From Chitinophagaceae bacterium LGM1 (GTDB taxonomy: Bacteria > Bacteroidota > Bacteroidia > Chitinophagales > Chitinophagaceae), in assembly GCA_018604165.1 (NCBI GenBank), contig CP075895.1:1449501-1513500 (forward strand): a DNA stretch of 64,000 bases, in the 5' to 3' direction. The notes beneath the pieces are model-generated. The model was not told the origin of the DNA. It made no database searches and saw only the letters and a program-made list of their open reading frames with translations. The number at the start of each line of letters is the position of its first letter. Position 1 is the first letter of the stretch. The translations under genes were made by a program, and so were the position numbers. Shown here piece by piece: positions 32,810-42,207 of the stretch.

Positions 32810-34486
32810 CTAAAAAGGTGCATCTTCATCATGCCCGGGGTTGGGGCGTTTGATGAATGGAGATGAGGGTGGGGTATCATCGTCAAAATTGAAGTCGTTG
32901 GCTTTGGATGGCATGGTTTGGAAACCGCCGGGTATAAACATCTTGCTGCCACCAAAATCGCTGAGGTCGTTCCTATCTCTGCGGATGCCTGCACTCGGGT
33001 TGTCGCCCGGTGCGGGTGGGGTAAAGCCACCACCGCCGCCACCAAATCCGCCGAAGTTGCCACCACCAAAATCATCATCGGGCAGGTCAACAAACTTCTG
33101 GTACTCCTTTATGAAGCGTACTTTTACTGTATCGGTACTACCATTACGGTGCTTGGCTATGTGTACATGGGTTTCGCCCTCTATGGGTTGTCCCATCGCA
33201 TCGTTATTAATACCGTAGTATTCCGGGCGGTAGAGGAACATTACCATGTCGGCATCCTGCTCTATGGCTCCCGATTCCCTCAGGTCGCTCAGTTGGGGTA
33301 CTTTGCTTTCCTTACGGCTCTCTACAGAACGGTTCAATTGCGATAGGGCAATGATGGGTATTTCCAGTTCTTTTGCCAATGCTTTCAGGTCTCGGCTGAT
33401 TTTAGAAATCTCCTGTTCGCGGTTGCCACCATTGTTAACAGACCCTTGCATCAACTGTAAGTAGTCTATCACAATCAGTTGAATATCATGCTTTTGTTTA
33501 AGTCGTCTTGCCTTGGCTCTTAATTCAAATATATTCAGCGCGGCCTGATCATCGAGGAAGATGGGGGCTTGCGCCAGCTTGTTCATGCGTTGTGTCATTT
33601 GCACAAACTCATGCTCTTCCATCCGCCCCTTGGTGATGGCGTCCATGCGTACCTCTGTAACGGCTGCCAGCATCCTTTTTACCAGCTGCCCTGCACCCAT
33701 CTCCAACGAGAAAAAGGCTACCGGGAATGGCTTGCCTGTGTGCATGGCAGCATTCATGGCAAGGTTCAGACAGAAGGCCGTTTTACCCACAGCAGGGCGG
33801 GCAGCAAGGATAATGAGGTCGGTTTTTTGCCAGCCACTGGTCAGTTTATCGAGCGGTGCATAACCAGATGGTACACCCGTCAGGTCGTCTTTCTTATTTT
33901 TAGCTTCTTCTATCTCTTGTACGGTACGTACCAATACATCTTTAAGGCTGGTGAAGTTCTTGCGCAGGTGCTTATCTGTAATCTCATACAGGTTGCTCTC
34001 TGCCTTGTCCAGCAGGTCGAACACATCGGTGCTGTCTTCATACGCGTCGCCAATCACCTGGCCTGAAATCCGTATCAGTTCGCGTTGGATGAATTTCTCC
34101 ATCACAATACGGGCGTGTGCCTCAACGTGCGCGCTTGATACTACACTCATTGTCAGGCGGGTAATGTAATAGGCTCCCCCTACTATTTCCAGTTCATTGC
34201 TCTTGCGTAGTTCTTCGGTAACGGTGAGCAAATCCACCGGCATACCTTTATCAAAAAGGCGGCGTACAGCAGCATATATTTTTTGGTGGGCATCTACATA
34301 AAAGCAGTCCTCACTCTGTATTATTTCAAGTACCTCAGCCAGCTTGTCTTTTTCAAGCATGATGGCACCGAGGACGGCTTCTTCCAGCTCGGGTGCTTGT
34401 GGAGGTACTTTGCCATATACCAGGTTGGTTATGTCCGGTTTCCTGTTCCTGGTATTTCCAAAGTCTTTTTTAATGTTTACGGCCAT
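32810..34486 (-). CDS. dnaB: Replicative DNA helicase DnaB with SSB-like C-terminal tail
   Basis: The product is 558 residues, about 85 longer than E. coli DnaB. The N-terminal helical domain is 29-130; the RecA-type motor (about 190-465) has Walker A ARPAVGKT (229-236), Walker B VIDYLQL (339-345) and arginine finger region KHRNGS. Residues 472-558 are an added disordered tail: Gly-rich, then acidic, ending HDEDAPF. That terminus closely imitates the SSB C-terminal peptide (acidic residues then P-F). DnaB is the hexameric fork helicase. The gene is transcribed alone, divergent from pheT. Confidence 0.96.
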   Translation of the reverse strand: MAVNIKKDFGNTRNRKPDITNLVYGKVPPQAPELEEAVLGAIMLEKDKLAEVLEIIQSEDCFYVDAHQKIYAAVRRLFDKGMPVDLLTVTEELRKSNELEIVGGAYYITRLTMSVVSSAHVEAHARIVMEKFIQRELIRISGQVIGDAYEDSTDVFDLLDKAESNLYEITDKHLRKNFTSLKDVLVRTVQEIEEAKNKKDDLTGVPSGYAPLDKLTSGWQKTDLIILAARPAVGKTAFCLNLAMNAAMHTGKPFPVAFFSLEMGAGQLVKRMLAAVTEVRMDAITKGRMEEHEFVQMTQRMNKLAQAPIFLDDQAALNIFELRAKARRLKQKHDIQLIVIDYLQLMQGSVNNGGNREQEISKISRDLKALAKELEIPIIALSQLNRSVESRKESKVPQLSDLRESGAIEQDADMVMFLYRPEYYGINNDAMGQPIEGETHVHIAKHRNGSTDTVKVRFIKEYQKFVDLPDDDFGGGNFGGFGGGGGGFTPPAPGDNPSAGIRRDRNDLSDFGGSKMFIPGGFQTMPSKANDFNFDDDTPPSSPFIKRPNPGHDEDAPF

Positions 34487-34910
34487 CTATTGGGTTAGTC
34501 TTTTTAGTCTTTATGTAATTCTGTTATCTTAAATCCGCGCCTGTATTTATTTACACTGTTTTAACCTTGAGGCAATTATTTATTAACAATTTCTTCATCT
34601 TTAAGCCCTGTTAGTTTAGCGTTTTTCCCGAGGCGGAGGACTAATGTAAACTTGAAAAACGACTCGTCAATAGGCCTTAGAATAAATAATTTTCAGCCCT
34701 TAATTAACGCGAAACCAACAGCTTACCCACCTGTGGAACATTAAACACTATGGTTACTAACAAAGTTACACTACTAATCACATCAATCCACAGGATATGC
34801 CCATATAAATGTTAATAAATGTTTTTTCAGTAGATATTTCATTAATGATGCGAATTACTTAAAACATTCTGCCGATAGGCTATCTTTACAACAAATTTTA
34901 TACAAAACAG
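34487..34910. other. 424-base intergenic region between dnaB and pheT
   Basis: It holds the promoters of both divergent genes. Visible items are a TATCTTTA box (34881-34888) 22 bases before pheT, an 8-bp inverted repeat CCTGTGGA (34730-34737) / TCCACAGG (34787-34794), and a CGTTTTTC...GAAAAACG pair near 34620-34663. There is no coding frame I can support and no T-box or leader peptide. Confidence 0.55.
34730..34794. repeat. Inverted repeat CCTGTGGA/TCCACAGG upstream of pheT and dnaB
   Basis: The 8-bp arms at 34730-34737 and 34787-34794 are perfect and 49 bases apart. Each half overlaps a 7-of-9 match to a DnaA box. It may be an operator or a stem in the pheT leader. Confidence 0.4.
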
Positions 34911-37313
34911 ATGACCATTTCGTACCAGTGGCTGTTGCAATACCTGCCGGAACCCATACCGGTAGCTGAATTGAGTAAAATATTGACTTCCATAGGATTA
35001 GAAGTAGAAGCCGTAGAAAAAGCTGAATATATACCGGGAAGCCTTGCGGGGCTTGTTATCGGCGAAATAGTAAATTGTCATAAACACCCTAATGCCGATA
35101 AGCTAAGCCTGACAAAAGTGAATGTAGGCAACGGTTTGGAGCTAAGTATAGTATGTGGCGCGCCCAATGTAGCAGCAGGGCAAAGGGTAGTAGTAGCCCC
35201 CGTAGGCACTACTGCACACCCCAGTAACGGTGAGCCTTTCCAAATAAAAAGGGCGAAAATACGGGGCGAAGAAAGTGAGGGTATGATATGTGCAGAAGAC
35301 GAAATAGGCCTCGGTAGCAGCCATGCAGGTATTATGGTATTGCCGCATGATGCACCCATAGGTATGCTTGCCAAAACATACTTCAACATACCCGATGCAG
35401 ATGAAGTGATACATATAGGGCTTACCCCCAACCGCAGCGATGCCATGAGCCATATAGGTGTAGCGAGGGATGTATGTGCTTACCTGACACACCACCGTGG
35501 CAGTAAATATGAAGTATTGTTGCCACCCACTTTAGTACCAAATAAGGGTGCAGATTCGCTTGAAATAAAAGTAAACATCAAAGCACCCGAAGCCTGCCTG
35601 CGCTATACAGGCATCAGCATAAAAGGGGTGAAAGTAACTGCCAGCCCTGATTGGTTGCAACAAAGGTTGAAAGCGATTGGCGCGCGTAGCATCAATAACG
35701 TGGTAGATATTACCAACTATGTACTACACGAGTTCGGGCAACCACTCCACGCTTTTGATGCAGATAAGATAAAGGGTAATGAAATCAACGTACAGTTTTT
35801 GCCACAAAACAGCCCGTTTGTAACGCTGGATGAAAAAGAAAGGAAGCTGAACGATAACGATCTGATGATATGCAACAGTGCTGACGGTATGTGTATAGCA
35901 GGTGTTTTTGGTGGCGTTTATAGTGGTGTAAGCGACAATACCATGAATATATTTTTAGAGAGTGCTTATTTCCATCCTACCTATATACGCCGTACTTCTA
36001 TGCATCATGGTTTGCGTACAGATGCTGCCACGCATTTTGAGAAAGGGGTGGATATGAACAATGTGATACCTGCCCTGCAACGTGCTGCTGCTTTGATAGT
36101 GGAGATAGCGGGCGGTGAGATAGCATCCGGCATAGTAGATGTATATGCCAAAGAACTGATACCTGTTGAAGTACATGCTACCTACGAATATATACGCAAG
36201 CTAAGCGGAAAAGATTATAGCAAGGATACAATCAAAAATATATTATCTGCATTGGGCTTTGTGATAGACAGAGAAGATGCTGATGGCCTGCTGCTGAAAG
36301 TGCCGAGTAATAAAACAGATGTAACACAGCCTGCTGATATTGTTGAAGAGATATTGCGTATTGATGGGCTTGATAATATAGAGATACCATCGAAACTGAA
36401 TATATCGCTTACCAAACCGATGGAGAACGACCGCAAGCAGCGAGATAAAATAGCTGGCTTGCTGACGGGTATGGGCTTTAGCGAGATAGTGACCAATTCC
36501 ATCGTCAACAGCAAGTACTACCCGGAACGTACAGACTTGGTGAAAATGCTAAACAGCCTGACGAGTGAACTGGATGTATTGCGCCCATCTATGCTGGAAA
36601 GTGGGCTGGAAGTATTGCAATACAATGTAAACCGCAAGAATACCAACCTTGCTATGTACGAGTTTGGTAAAGTATATACACAACACAATGGACAATATGC
36701 AGAAGCCAATCAACTGGCGCTGTATCTGACTGGCAACATCACTACCCAAAACTGGAATGCCAAGCCTGCACCTGCCGATTTGTATTACCTGAAAGGTGTA
36801 TTGCAAAACCTGCTATTGCAAAGCGGTATCAGCAAAACATCGTTGGTGTATGACGAACACGGCACATCGTGGAAGTGGAAGAATGAAGTGTTGTGTACCA
36901 TTACACAAGTAGATGGCAAACTGCTGAATAGTTTTGACATCAAACAAGATGTGTATTATGGTTACATCAATTGGGATGTATGGGTACGTGCCATAGCTGC
37001 CAACAAAATAAAGTATGCGGAAGTAGCTAAATACCCTGCTGTAGAAAGGGACTTGGCAATAGTGCTGGACAAGACGGTTTCTTACCACGATGTGCAGCAG
37101 ATAACGGAACAACAAAAGATAGACGCGCTGAAAGGTTTTGGATTGTTTGATGTATTTGAAAGTGAGAAACTGGGTGCAGGAAAAAAATCTTACGCGTTGA
37201 GCTATACTTTTCAACTGCAAGACCGTACCTTAACAGATGCGGAAATAGAAGCCGTGATGCAACAGTTGATAAACGCATACAAAACCAAGCTACAGGCACA
37301 AATACGCGAATAA
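34911..37313 (+). CDS. pheT: Phenylalanine--tRNA ligase beta subunit
   Basis: The product is 800 residues, standard for bacterial PheT. Order: an EMAP-like tRNA-binding domain (about 40-155, GAPNVAAGQRVVVAPVG), B3/B4 editing domain (about 210-390, NVVDITNYVLHEFGQPLHAFD), B5 (about 405-480), the core domain and a C-terminal anticodon-binding FDX-ACB domain (about 705-800, KYPAVERDLAIVLD). It pairs with PheS, not in the window. The stop overlaps the next start (TAATG). Confidence 0.97.
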   Translation: MTISYQWLLQYLPEPIPVAELSKILTSIGLEVEAVEKAEYIPGSLAGLVIGEIVNCHKHPNADKLSLTKVNVGNGLELSIVCGAPNVAAGQRVVVAPVGTTAHPSNGEPFQIKRAKIRGEESEGMICAEDEIGLGSSHAGIMVLPHDAPIGMLAKTYFNIPDADEVIHIGLTPNRSDAMSHIGVARDVCAYLTHHRGSKYEVLLPPTLVPNKGADSLEIKVNIKAPEACLRYTGISIKGVKVTASPDWLQQRLKAIGARSINNVVDITNYVLHEFGQPLHAFDADKIKGNEINVQFLPQNSPFVTLDEKERKLNDNDLMICNSADGMCIAGVFGGVYSGVSDNTMNIFLESAYFHPTYIRRTSMHHGLRTDAATHFEKGVDMNNVIPALQRAAALIVEIAGGEIASGIVDVYAKELIPVEVHATYEYIRKLSGKDYSKDTIKNILSALGFVIDREDADGLLLKVPSNKTDVTQPADIVEEILRIDGLDNIEIPSKLNISLTKPMENDRKQRDKIAGLLTGMGFSEIVTNSIVNSKYYPERTDLVKMLNSLTSELDVLRPSMLESGLEVLQYNVNRKNTNLAMYEFGKVYTQHNGQYAEANQLALYLTGNITTQNWNAKPAPADLYYLKGVLQNLLLQSGISKTSLVYDEHGTSWKWKNEVLCTITQVDGKLLNSFDIKQDVYYGYINWDVWVRAIAANKIKYAEVAKYPAVERDLAIVLDKTVSYHDVQQITEQQKIDALKGFGLFDVFESEKLGAGKKSYALSYTFQLQDRTLTDAEIEAVMQQLINAYKTKLQAQIRE

Positions 37314-37588
37314 TGCAGGAGCTATCGCTACTGAACGATAAACTGGATGCATTACTGAAAAAGTATGCATTGATGCAAGCCGAAAATAACAGGCTCCGCA
37401 CAACCGTTGCAGACCAGAAAAAAGAAATAGAAGCATTAAGTGGTAAATTGACTTTGCTGGAAGAAAACCTGATGGCAGCGCAAATGTCAACCTCATTGCT
37501 GAATGAAACAGACAAAGAAGTGGTGAAGAAACAATTAGATACCGTACTCGGGGAAATAGATAAATTGCTGGCTACGCTGAATGACTAA
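37313..37588 (+). CDS. Short coiled-coil protein (ZapB-like)
   Basis: The product is 91 residues, coiled coil over almost the full length (heptads from LLNDKLDALLKKYALM to LLEENLMAA). It overlaps the pheT stop by one base, so it is translationally coupled. In many Bacteroidota a small coiled-coil gene and zapA follow pheT and are linked to cell division; zapA itself is absent here. A ZapB-like division role is a fair guess from context, not shown by sequence. Confidence 0.75.
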   Translation: MQELSLLNDKLDALLKKYALMQAENNRLRTTVADQKKEIEALSGKLTLLEENLMAAQMSTSLLNETDKEVVKKQLDTVLGEIDKLLATLND

Positions 37589-38075
37589 GGGCTGTACATA
37601 CGTTTCGCTTTTCATATTATTTACAGTAGTTGCCATGCAGGTGGCATGTCAGCGTATTGCCGACCCCTGCCTGCAACCCAAGAATGTGTATGTAAGAATA
37701 GGTACATTTCAGCCTGCAGATACAGGCTCTTTGGGTAAAGACAGCTTACTGCCCAACCCCATTGTAGGCTATGCGGAAACCAACCAGATAATATACATAG
37801 GCGGCAAGAAAGTGAAAGATTTTTATATGCAGGTGTCGCCCATGAAGGATAGTGTGAAATGGTTTATTACGCCAGACTCTACCTCGGCAGCACTCGATAC
37901 CATTACGTTATATTATCAGCGCAATCTGGTTTTTCTCTCAAAGTCTTGCGGGTACACGTACAATTATGTAATCAACGATTTTAAATACACGTTTAACAGG
38001 ATAGATTCCGTAAAACTAATGAACGGAAATATTGACGGTAAGGCCGATGTTCAGCATGTCAAAATATTTTACTAG
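37581..38075 (+). CDS. DUF6452 family lipoprotein
   Basis: The product is 164 residues; its start overlaps the previous gene by 8 bases. A signal peptide with lipobox QVAC gives Cys23. The mature protein has the family's layout with conserved cysteines (DPC, KSCGYTY) and a strand-rich core ending VKIFY. DUF6452 and DUF6048 genes occur side by side in many Bacteroidota, as here. The function is unknown; the envelope location suggests both work at the outer membrane. Confidence 0.8.
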   Translation: MTKGCTYVSLFILFTVVAMQVACQRIADPCLQPKNVYVRIGTFQPADTGSLGKDSLLPNPIVGYAETNQIIYIGGKKVKDFYMQVSPMKDSVKWFITPDSTSAALDTITLYYQRNLVFLSKSCGYTYNYVINDFKYTFNRIDSVKLMNGNIDGKADVQHVKIFY

Positions 38076-38742
38076 CATATTATTTTTGTTGTTCAGCTTC
38101 AGCCTGTATGCGCAGGATGATGAGGACGAAACGGACAAGCCTGCCGCTATAGATTCGTTTTATCAGCTACGTGTGGGTTTTGACATCAGCAAGCCCATCA
38201 TTACCAACTTTGTACCCGAAAGGCAGGCATACGAATTTGAACTGGACTTTTTCAGAAAGAAAGATATATACTATGTGCTGGATGCTGGCTGGGGCAGGGG
38301 TTATCAGGATTCTGCCTACCTTAACTACAGCAGCAGTAATACGTTTTTCAAAGCAGGCATCAATAAGGGTTTGTTTACACGGTTATTTCCTAATGATTGG
38401 GATCAGGCATTTGTAGGTGTGCGTTATGCATTGGCTTTTATAGAACGCTCTGAAGCGCGCTATACTATATTCGATAATTTCTGGGGTAATACCAGCGGCA
38501 CAATACCCGGTAAAAACATGACGGCGCATTGGCTGGAACTGACAGGTGGCGTGAGGGTAGAACTGGCAAAAGGCTTGTTTACAGGTTGGACTATCAGGGG
38601 TAAATTTTTGCTGAATGGTAACCAGTTTAAAGACTTGCCGCCACCGTATGTAGCGGGTTATGGCAGGGGCGATAAGAACAGCATTTTCGATTTCAATTTT
38701 TATATCAGCTACGCTATCAGGTGGAAAAAGAAAGGGTTGTAA
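38056..38742 (+). CDS. DUF6048 family outer-membrane protein
   Basis: I use the ATG at 38056 (228 residues); an ATG at 38047 is also possible. Both overlap the DUF6452 gene. A signal peptide ends SLYAQ. The rest is a series of amphipathic strands with alternating aromatic residues (RVGFDISKPIITNF, VLDAGWGRGYQ, FFKAGINKGLF) and a C-terminal aromatic/hydrophobic strand, consistent with a small beta-barrel. The paired lipoprotein may be its partner. Confidence 0.78.
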   Translation: MSKYFTSILFLLFSFSLYAQDDEDETDKPAAIDSFYQLRVGFDISKPIITNFVPERQAYEFELDFFRKKDIYYVLDAGWGRGYQDSAYLNYSSSNTFFKAGINKGLFTRLFPNDWDQAFVGVRYALAFIERSEARYTIFDNFWGNTSGTIPGKNMTAHWLELTGGVRVELAKGLFTGWTIRGKFLLNGNQFKDLPPPYVAGYGRGDKNSIFDFNFYISYAIRWKKKGL

Positions 38743-38757
38743 TAGTACAACCCTTTC
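38732..38757 (+). terminator. Bidirectional terminator overlapping the DUF6048 stop codon
   Basis: The stem AAGGGTTGT/ACAACCCTT begins inside the last codons of the gene and continues past the stop; TTCTTCTTATT follows. It also serves the convergent DUF937 gene. Confidence 0.72.
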
Positions 38758-38763
38758 TTCTTA

Positions 38764-39261
38764 TTACTTGCCGAATATTTTGGTTATGTCGCCAAAGTCC
38801 ACATCGCCGTCTTTGTCTTTATCTAACCCGAACTGACCACCTACAGAGTTGAGGATGTTTTGCACACCACCACCATTTCCGCTGGTCAGCGAGCCTAAAA
38901 TGCCTTGCAGGTCTATGCTTTTGTCGTTGGGGTCTTTCGCTTTGTTTACCAATGAGCCGAGTACCTGAGGTATTAATCCACCTGCTATGTTTTTTGCAGA
39001 TTCGGCATTGATGCCGAATTTCTGTGCGATGCTGCCCGCAAAGTTTTCGGCAAGGCCATTGGCTGCGTTGTTGTTATTGCCTTGTAATAAGCCCGTCAGG
39101 TCTTCCATTTTGCCATTGCTTATCATTTGCTGCAAGCCACCGAAGATGGAGCTACCCGCTTCCTGCATTACGGCATCGTTGTGCTCATTGGGTACTTCAT
39201 TGTTTTCAACTACGGCTTTTTGTCCGTGTTCTTTTATGATGTTCATTAATTGGTCGAGCAT
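38764..39261 (-). CDS. DUF937 family protein with a calcium-loop-like end
   Basis: The product is 165 residues. The DUF937 pattern is visible: MLDQLMNIIKEHGQ at the start, repeated Gly-rich helices (IFGGLQQMIS, GGLIPQVLGSLVNK). The C-terminus has DKDKDGDVDFGD, an EF-hand-like loop, then KIFGK. There is no signal peptide. Some DUF937 proteins are linked to cell-envelope or YidB-type functions, but no activity is established. A one-mismatch -7 box (TAACTTTC, 39293-39300) lies upstream. Confidence 0.8.
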   Translation of the reverse strand: MLDQLMNIIKEHGQKAVVENNEVPNEHNDAVMQEAGSSIFGGLQQMISNGKMEDLTGLLQGNNNNAANGLAENFAGSIAQKFGINAESAKNIAGGLIPQVLGSLVNKAKDPNDKSIDLQGILGSLTSGNGGGVQNILNSVGGQFGLDKDKDGDVDFGDITKIFGK

Positions 39262-39348
39262 AGCATGTTGTTTTTTTAAATGAATAATAATTGAAAGTTA
39301 CACCATTGCCAGCTGATGGCGTGTAGAATTATTGATTTGGTAATGATA

Positions 39349-40743
39349 CTATAATATACCTGTAGTGGCATTTGCCTTATTCAGCATGGCTTCTATGGCT
39401 TTTTCACGCTTCAGCACCTGTAGCCTTAGTGGAGATAATATCCATGTGGCGCGTAGTTTGTTCAACCTGTCTTTGGGTGGAAGCAGTATCAGGCGTTTCA
39501 ACCATGTCCATGCTGCGAATTGACGGAATACACCCGATAGTTTTACAAAATAGATAACCGTGCTGGCATCGCATTGGTGCAGCAACGTTTCCAGTTCATC
39601 CAAATCTGTTAAAGATGAAACGCACAGTACCGTACCATGCCTGGGGTTGAAGTATTGTTGCAAGGTCTTTTCATTATTCCACTCGCTGTTGCTGATGATG
39701 CGCGATGTTTTATCGGCATCGGGTAGGTGTTCGGGAATATTAAACTGCTGGTCGGGTATGTAGCGCAAAGCCCATTCTTTTTTGCTGAGGGCATCGTACA
39801 CGGTCCATACATTGTTTTTATAGTAGTTCAGCATTTCTTTAAAATACCCCTCGTTCATCCATTGCGGTTGCAACACACTTTGGAATGAAGCATAGAAATA
39901 CAGGTGTGATGCATAAGGCTCGTACAATTCGGGTACACGTACCACCAACTCCCCACTCTTGGCATATACTTTCCATACTATCCTACGCACATCATCACCC
40001 GACTCAAAATCTTTATAATTAAGGTATTCGCCCTCTACACGCCTTAGCTGCTCTATGCGCACATCCATGCTTTCTGTTTTCTTAGGGTACACCTCGCGGT
40101 CGTCATCTTCTTTCAGTACGGGAGGTTGCGAAAAATGACCGCCGATAGGTTGTGCCACAGCCAGCTTGCATATATGCAGCATGTCTTCAAAAAATACAAA
40201 GCCGCCTTTCAGTTCATATTCTTTTATGTCGGGTAGTTCTATGCGGCTACGCCCCGTAATGGCAGCGCGCCATAGGCTCTTTTCTTTTCGTTTATTGGAT
40301 AACAGGCTGAAAGTTTCCGTCATTTGGTGATTGTCGTAAAACAGCCTGCCTTTAATAAAACCTAATAGCGGACGATACACACCATTGATGGCAGCTTGCA
40401 GGAAGAGTTTGTTCTTTTTGCCGTTTACCGTTTCGGTAGTGAAGCTGACTTCCAGTTTGTATTGTTTATTGTGCTTCAGCCATAGGTAGTAGAGCCAACT
40501 GGCAATGGTGCTGAGTATAGATAGTAATACCAACGCCACCAAAAACCAAAACACGATTTTGCCCATCAGTATCACAAAAGGGCGAAAAGGGGCTACCTCA
40601 TCTTTTTGCAATGGCTGATAGAGTATGCGATACCCTATGTAGGCAGCCATGCCATAGAGCAAGGTGTTGATGGTAAATGGAATGTATTGCAGATAATACC
40701 GCAACAGCCGTTTCAGTTGTTTCCAACGCATATATCTGTGCAT
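39349..40743 (-). CDS. DUF58 domain membrane protein
   Basis: The product is 464 residues. Two helices (about 20-42 and 56-85) anchor it in the inner membrane. The DUF58 core motif is YKDFESGDDVRRIVWKVYAKSGELVVR (seen from about residue 250). DUF58 proteins usually sit with a MoxR ATPase and VWA proteins in assembly or stress modules; no moxR is present here. The final 150 residues vary from the family norm. Confidence 0.8.
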   Translation of the reverse strand: MHRYMRWKQLKRLLRYYLQYIPFTINTLLYGMAAYIGYRILYQPLQKDEVAPFRPFVILMGKIVFWFLVALVLLSILSTIASWLYYLWLKHNKQYKLEVSFTTETVNGKKNKLFLQAAINGVYRPLLGFIKGRLFYDNHQMTETFSLLSNKRKEKSLWRAAITGRSRIELPDIKEYELKGGFVFFEDMLHICKLAVAQPIGGHFSQPPVLKEDDDREVYPKKTESMDVRIEQLRRVEGEYLNYKDFESGDDVRRIVWKVYAKSGELVVRVPELYEPYASHLYFYASFQSVLQPQWMNEGYFKEMLNYYKNNVWTVYDALSKKEWALRYIPDQQFNIPEHLPDADKTSRIISNSEWNNEKTLQQYFNPRHGTVLCVSSLTDLDELETLLHQCDASTVIYFVKLSGVFRQFAAWTWLKRLILLPPKDRLNKLRATWILSPLRLQVLKREKAIEAMLNKANATTGIL

Positions 40744-40794
40744 GAAAATAAGTAATCCTGTTGCAAGAATCTGTTAAATAGTATGTATAAATTA

Positions 40795-42024
40795 TTAGTT
40801 TGACGAATAATCAGGTGCATGCATTTCCTTGATATAAAAGACTGCATCACAAATTTCGGGTATATTCATTGCTATTTCTTTTCTCCAAAAGAATTTTGTC
40901 TTCTTAATATGCTTGTATTTTTCATCATCGAAATTTATGTAGGATACTGGTAATAGAGCAAAATCACAATTGTAAGTTTTGGAAATATAGTCTTCAATAC
41001 TGCCATTTGTCGCAACATCAAATTTATATGAGAATAAGCCTTTGTCTTTTACACCGCCTCTTCCATGGTGTGGAGTAAAAGCGATGAAGTAGTATTTGTC
41101 ATGATATGTTTTCTTTAAATAATAACCCGTAGTTGGGCTGCTGTAAGCCTTATCGTTAATTGATGCATAATCTTTTGACAAATGGATACTTGCAGACCAA
41201 ATCATCATTCTCTCTTTATAACGACTTTTCAAGTAACTAATATTTTCAGCCATCATTGAATCTCGAATTTGTATTTTTTTGTAATACTGTCTTCTATAGT
41301 CAGTGATTAAGTTTTGACATAACATTTTCCAAAACTGTAATTCAGGTGCATCACTGTCACTAATTGTATCAATTGACTTTATTATTTGTGTAAATGTTTT
41401 GTATAAAATAATGGTGTCCTTGATTGGTAGCTTTGCGAAAGTATTTGAGTATTTAATTGCTTTTTGTAAAGATTTAGAAAAGTCTTTCGATATCGTAATG
41501 TTGGTTTTGTACTTTTTATTTAAACCAATGACGAATTGTTTTAGAACACTATCTAAGAATTTGTCGGAATATCTTAATGATTGTATGTCCATTCCGGCAA
41601 ACTTTATAGGGTTTGATGTTTTTTGTGTGCTAATTACATAGCGAAATAAATCGCTTACTTCTCTTGTCCACCACAAACTAAAAACTCCGTTTAGTAAAGT
41701 TTGTACTTGTGTATCGCCTTTCTTCATTAATTCATTAGCATATTCACAATCAAAAAGTCCTGACTCGAAAACTAATATATTGTACCCAAGACTGTCATGC
41801 AGATACTTGATAACTTTAGCTTTTGCATCAAATGTAGTACCTGCATTGTGTGTACTTTCACCTAAACCAATAATTTCAGCATTCTGTGTGGTGTATTTCA
41901 AAGAACTAAGGTTTAGTGGTTCTTTTGAATAAAACTTTGTACTGTCTATACAGTCAATTTCCTGAGCAGATACACATAAGGAGGCTATTAATGAGAGTAT
42001 TATTATTGGTATTGCTCTATTCAT
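40795..42024 (-). CDS. Erythromycin-esterase family protein, AT-rich
   Basis: The ATG at 42024 gives 409 residues with a signal peptide (ending SAQ, about 21). The family motif GLGESTHNAGTTFDAKAKVIKYL has the catalytic-type His and Glu, and FESG follows. Family members open macrolide lactone rings or hydrolyse related esters, but many are not resistance enzymes. G+C is about 26-30 percent in sampled 60-base lines, clearly below its neighbours, and codon choice is AT-biased, which points to recent transfer. Being exported is unusual for EreA/B. Confidence 0.8.
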   Translation of the reverse strand: MNRAIPIIILSLIASLCVSAQEIDCIDSTKFYSKEPLNLSSLKYTTQNAEIIGLGESTHNAGTTFDAKAKVIKYLHDSLGYNILVFESGLFDCEYANELMKKGDTQVQTLLNGVFSLWWTREVSDLFRYVISTQKTSNPIKFAGMDIQSLRYSDKFLDSVLKQFVIGLNKKYKTNITISKDFSKSLQKAIKYSNTFAKLPIKDTIILYKTFTQIIKSIDTISDSDAPELQFWKMLCQNLITDYRRQYYKKIQIRDSMMAENISYLKSRYKERMMIWSASIHLSKDYASINDKAYSSPTTGYYLKKTYHDKYYFIAFTPHHGRGGVKDKGLFSYKFDVATNGSIEDYISKTYNCDFALLPVSYINFDDEKYKHIKKTKFFWRKEIAMNIPEICDAVFYIKEMHAPDYSSN

Positions 42025-42207
42025 AATAGTAACTTTTTTATCCTTTAATAAATTGGATTGTACCAAGTTTTTCAATTTAGTCCTCTGAAATAGCTATTAA
42101 AATTAGTTTTTATCCTCTTCATTAATTCTAATCTGTTAAATAGCATTTATAAATTAACGCCTACACATAGATGTTTTTACTAATTTTATATACAAATCTA
42201 CACCGAT

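Noticed and set aside
34700-34800. Replication origin beside dnaB
   Set aside because: Only two imperfect DnaA-box-like sites and no AT-rich unwinding cluster or dnaA/dnaN gene; too little for an origin call.
34499-34910. T-box or phenylalanine leader peptide upstream of pheT
   Set aside because: I found no run of Phe codons, no T-box core and no terminator/antiterminator pair before the start codon.
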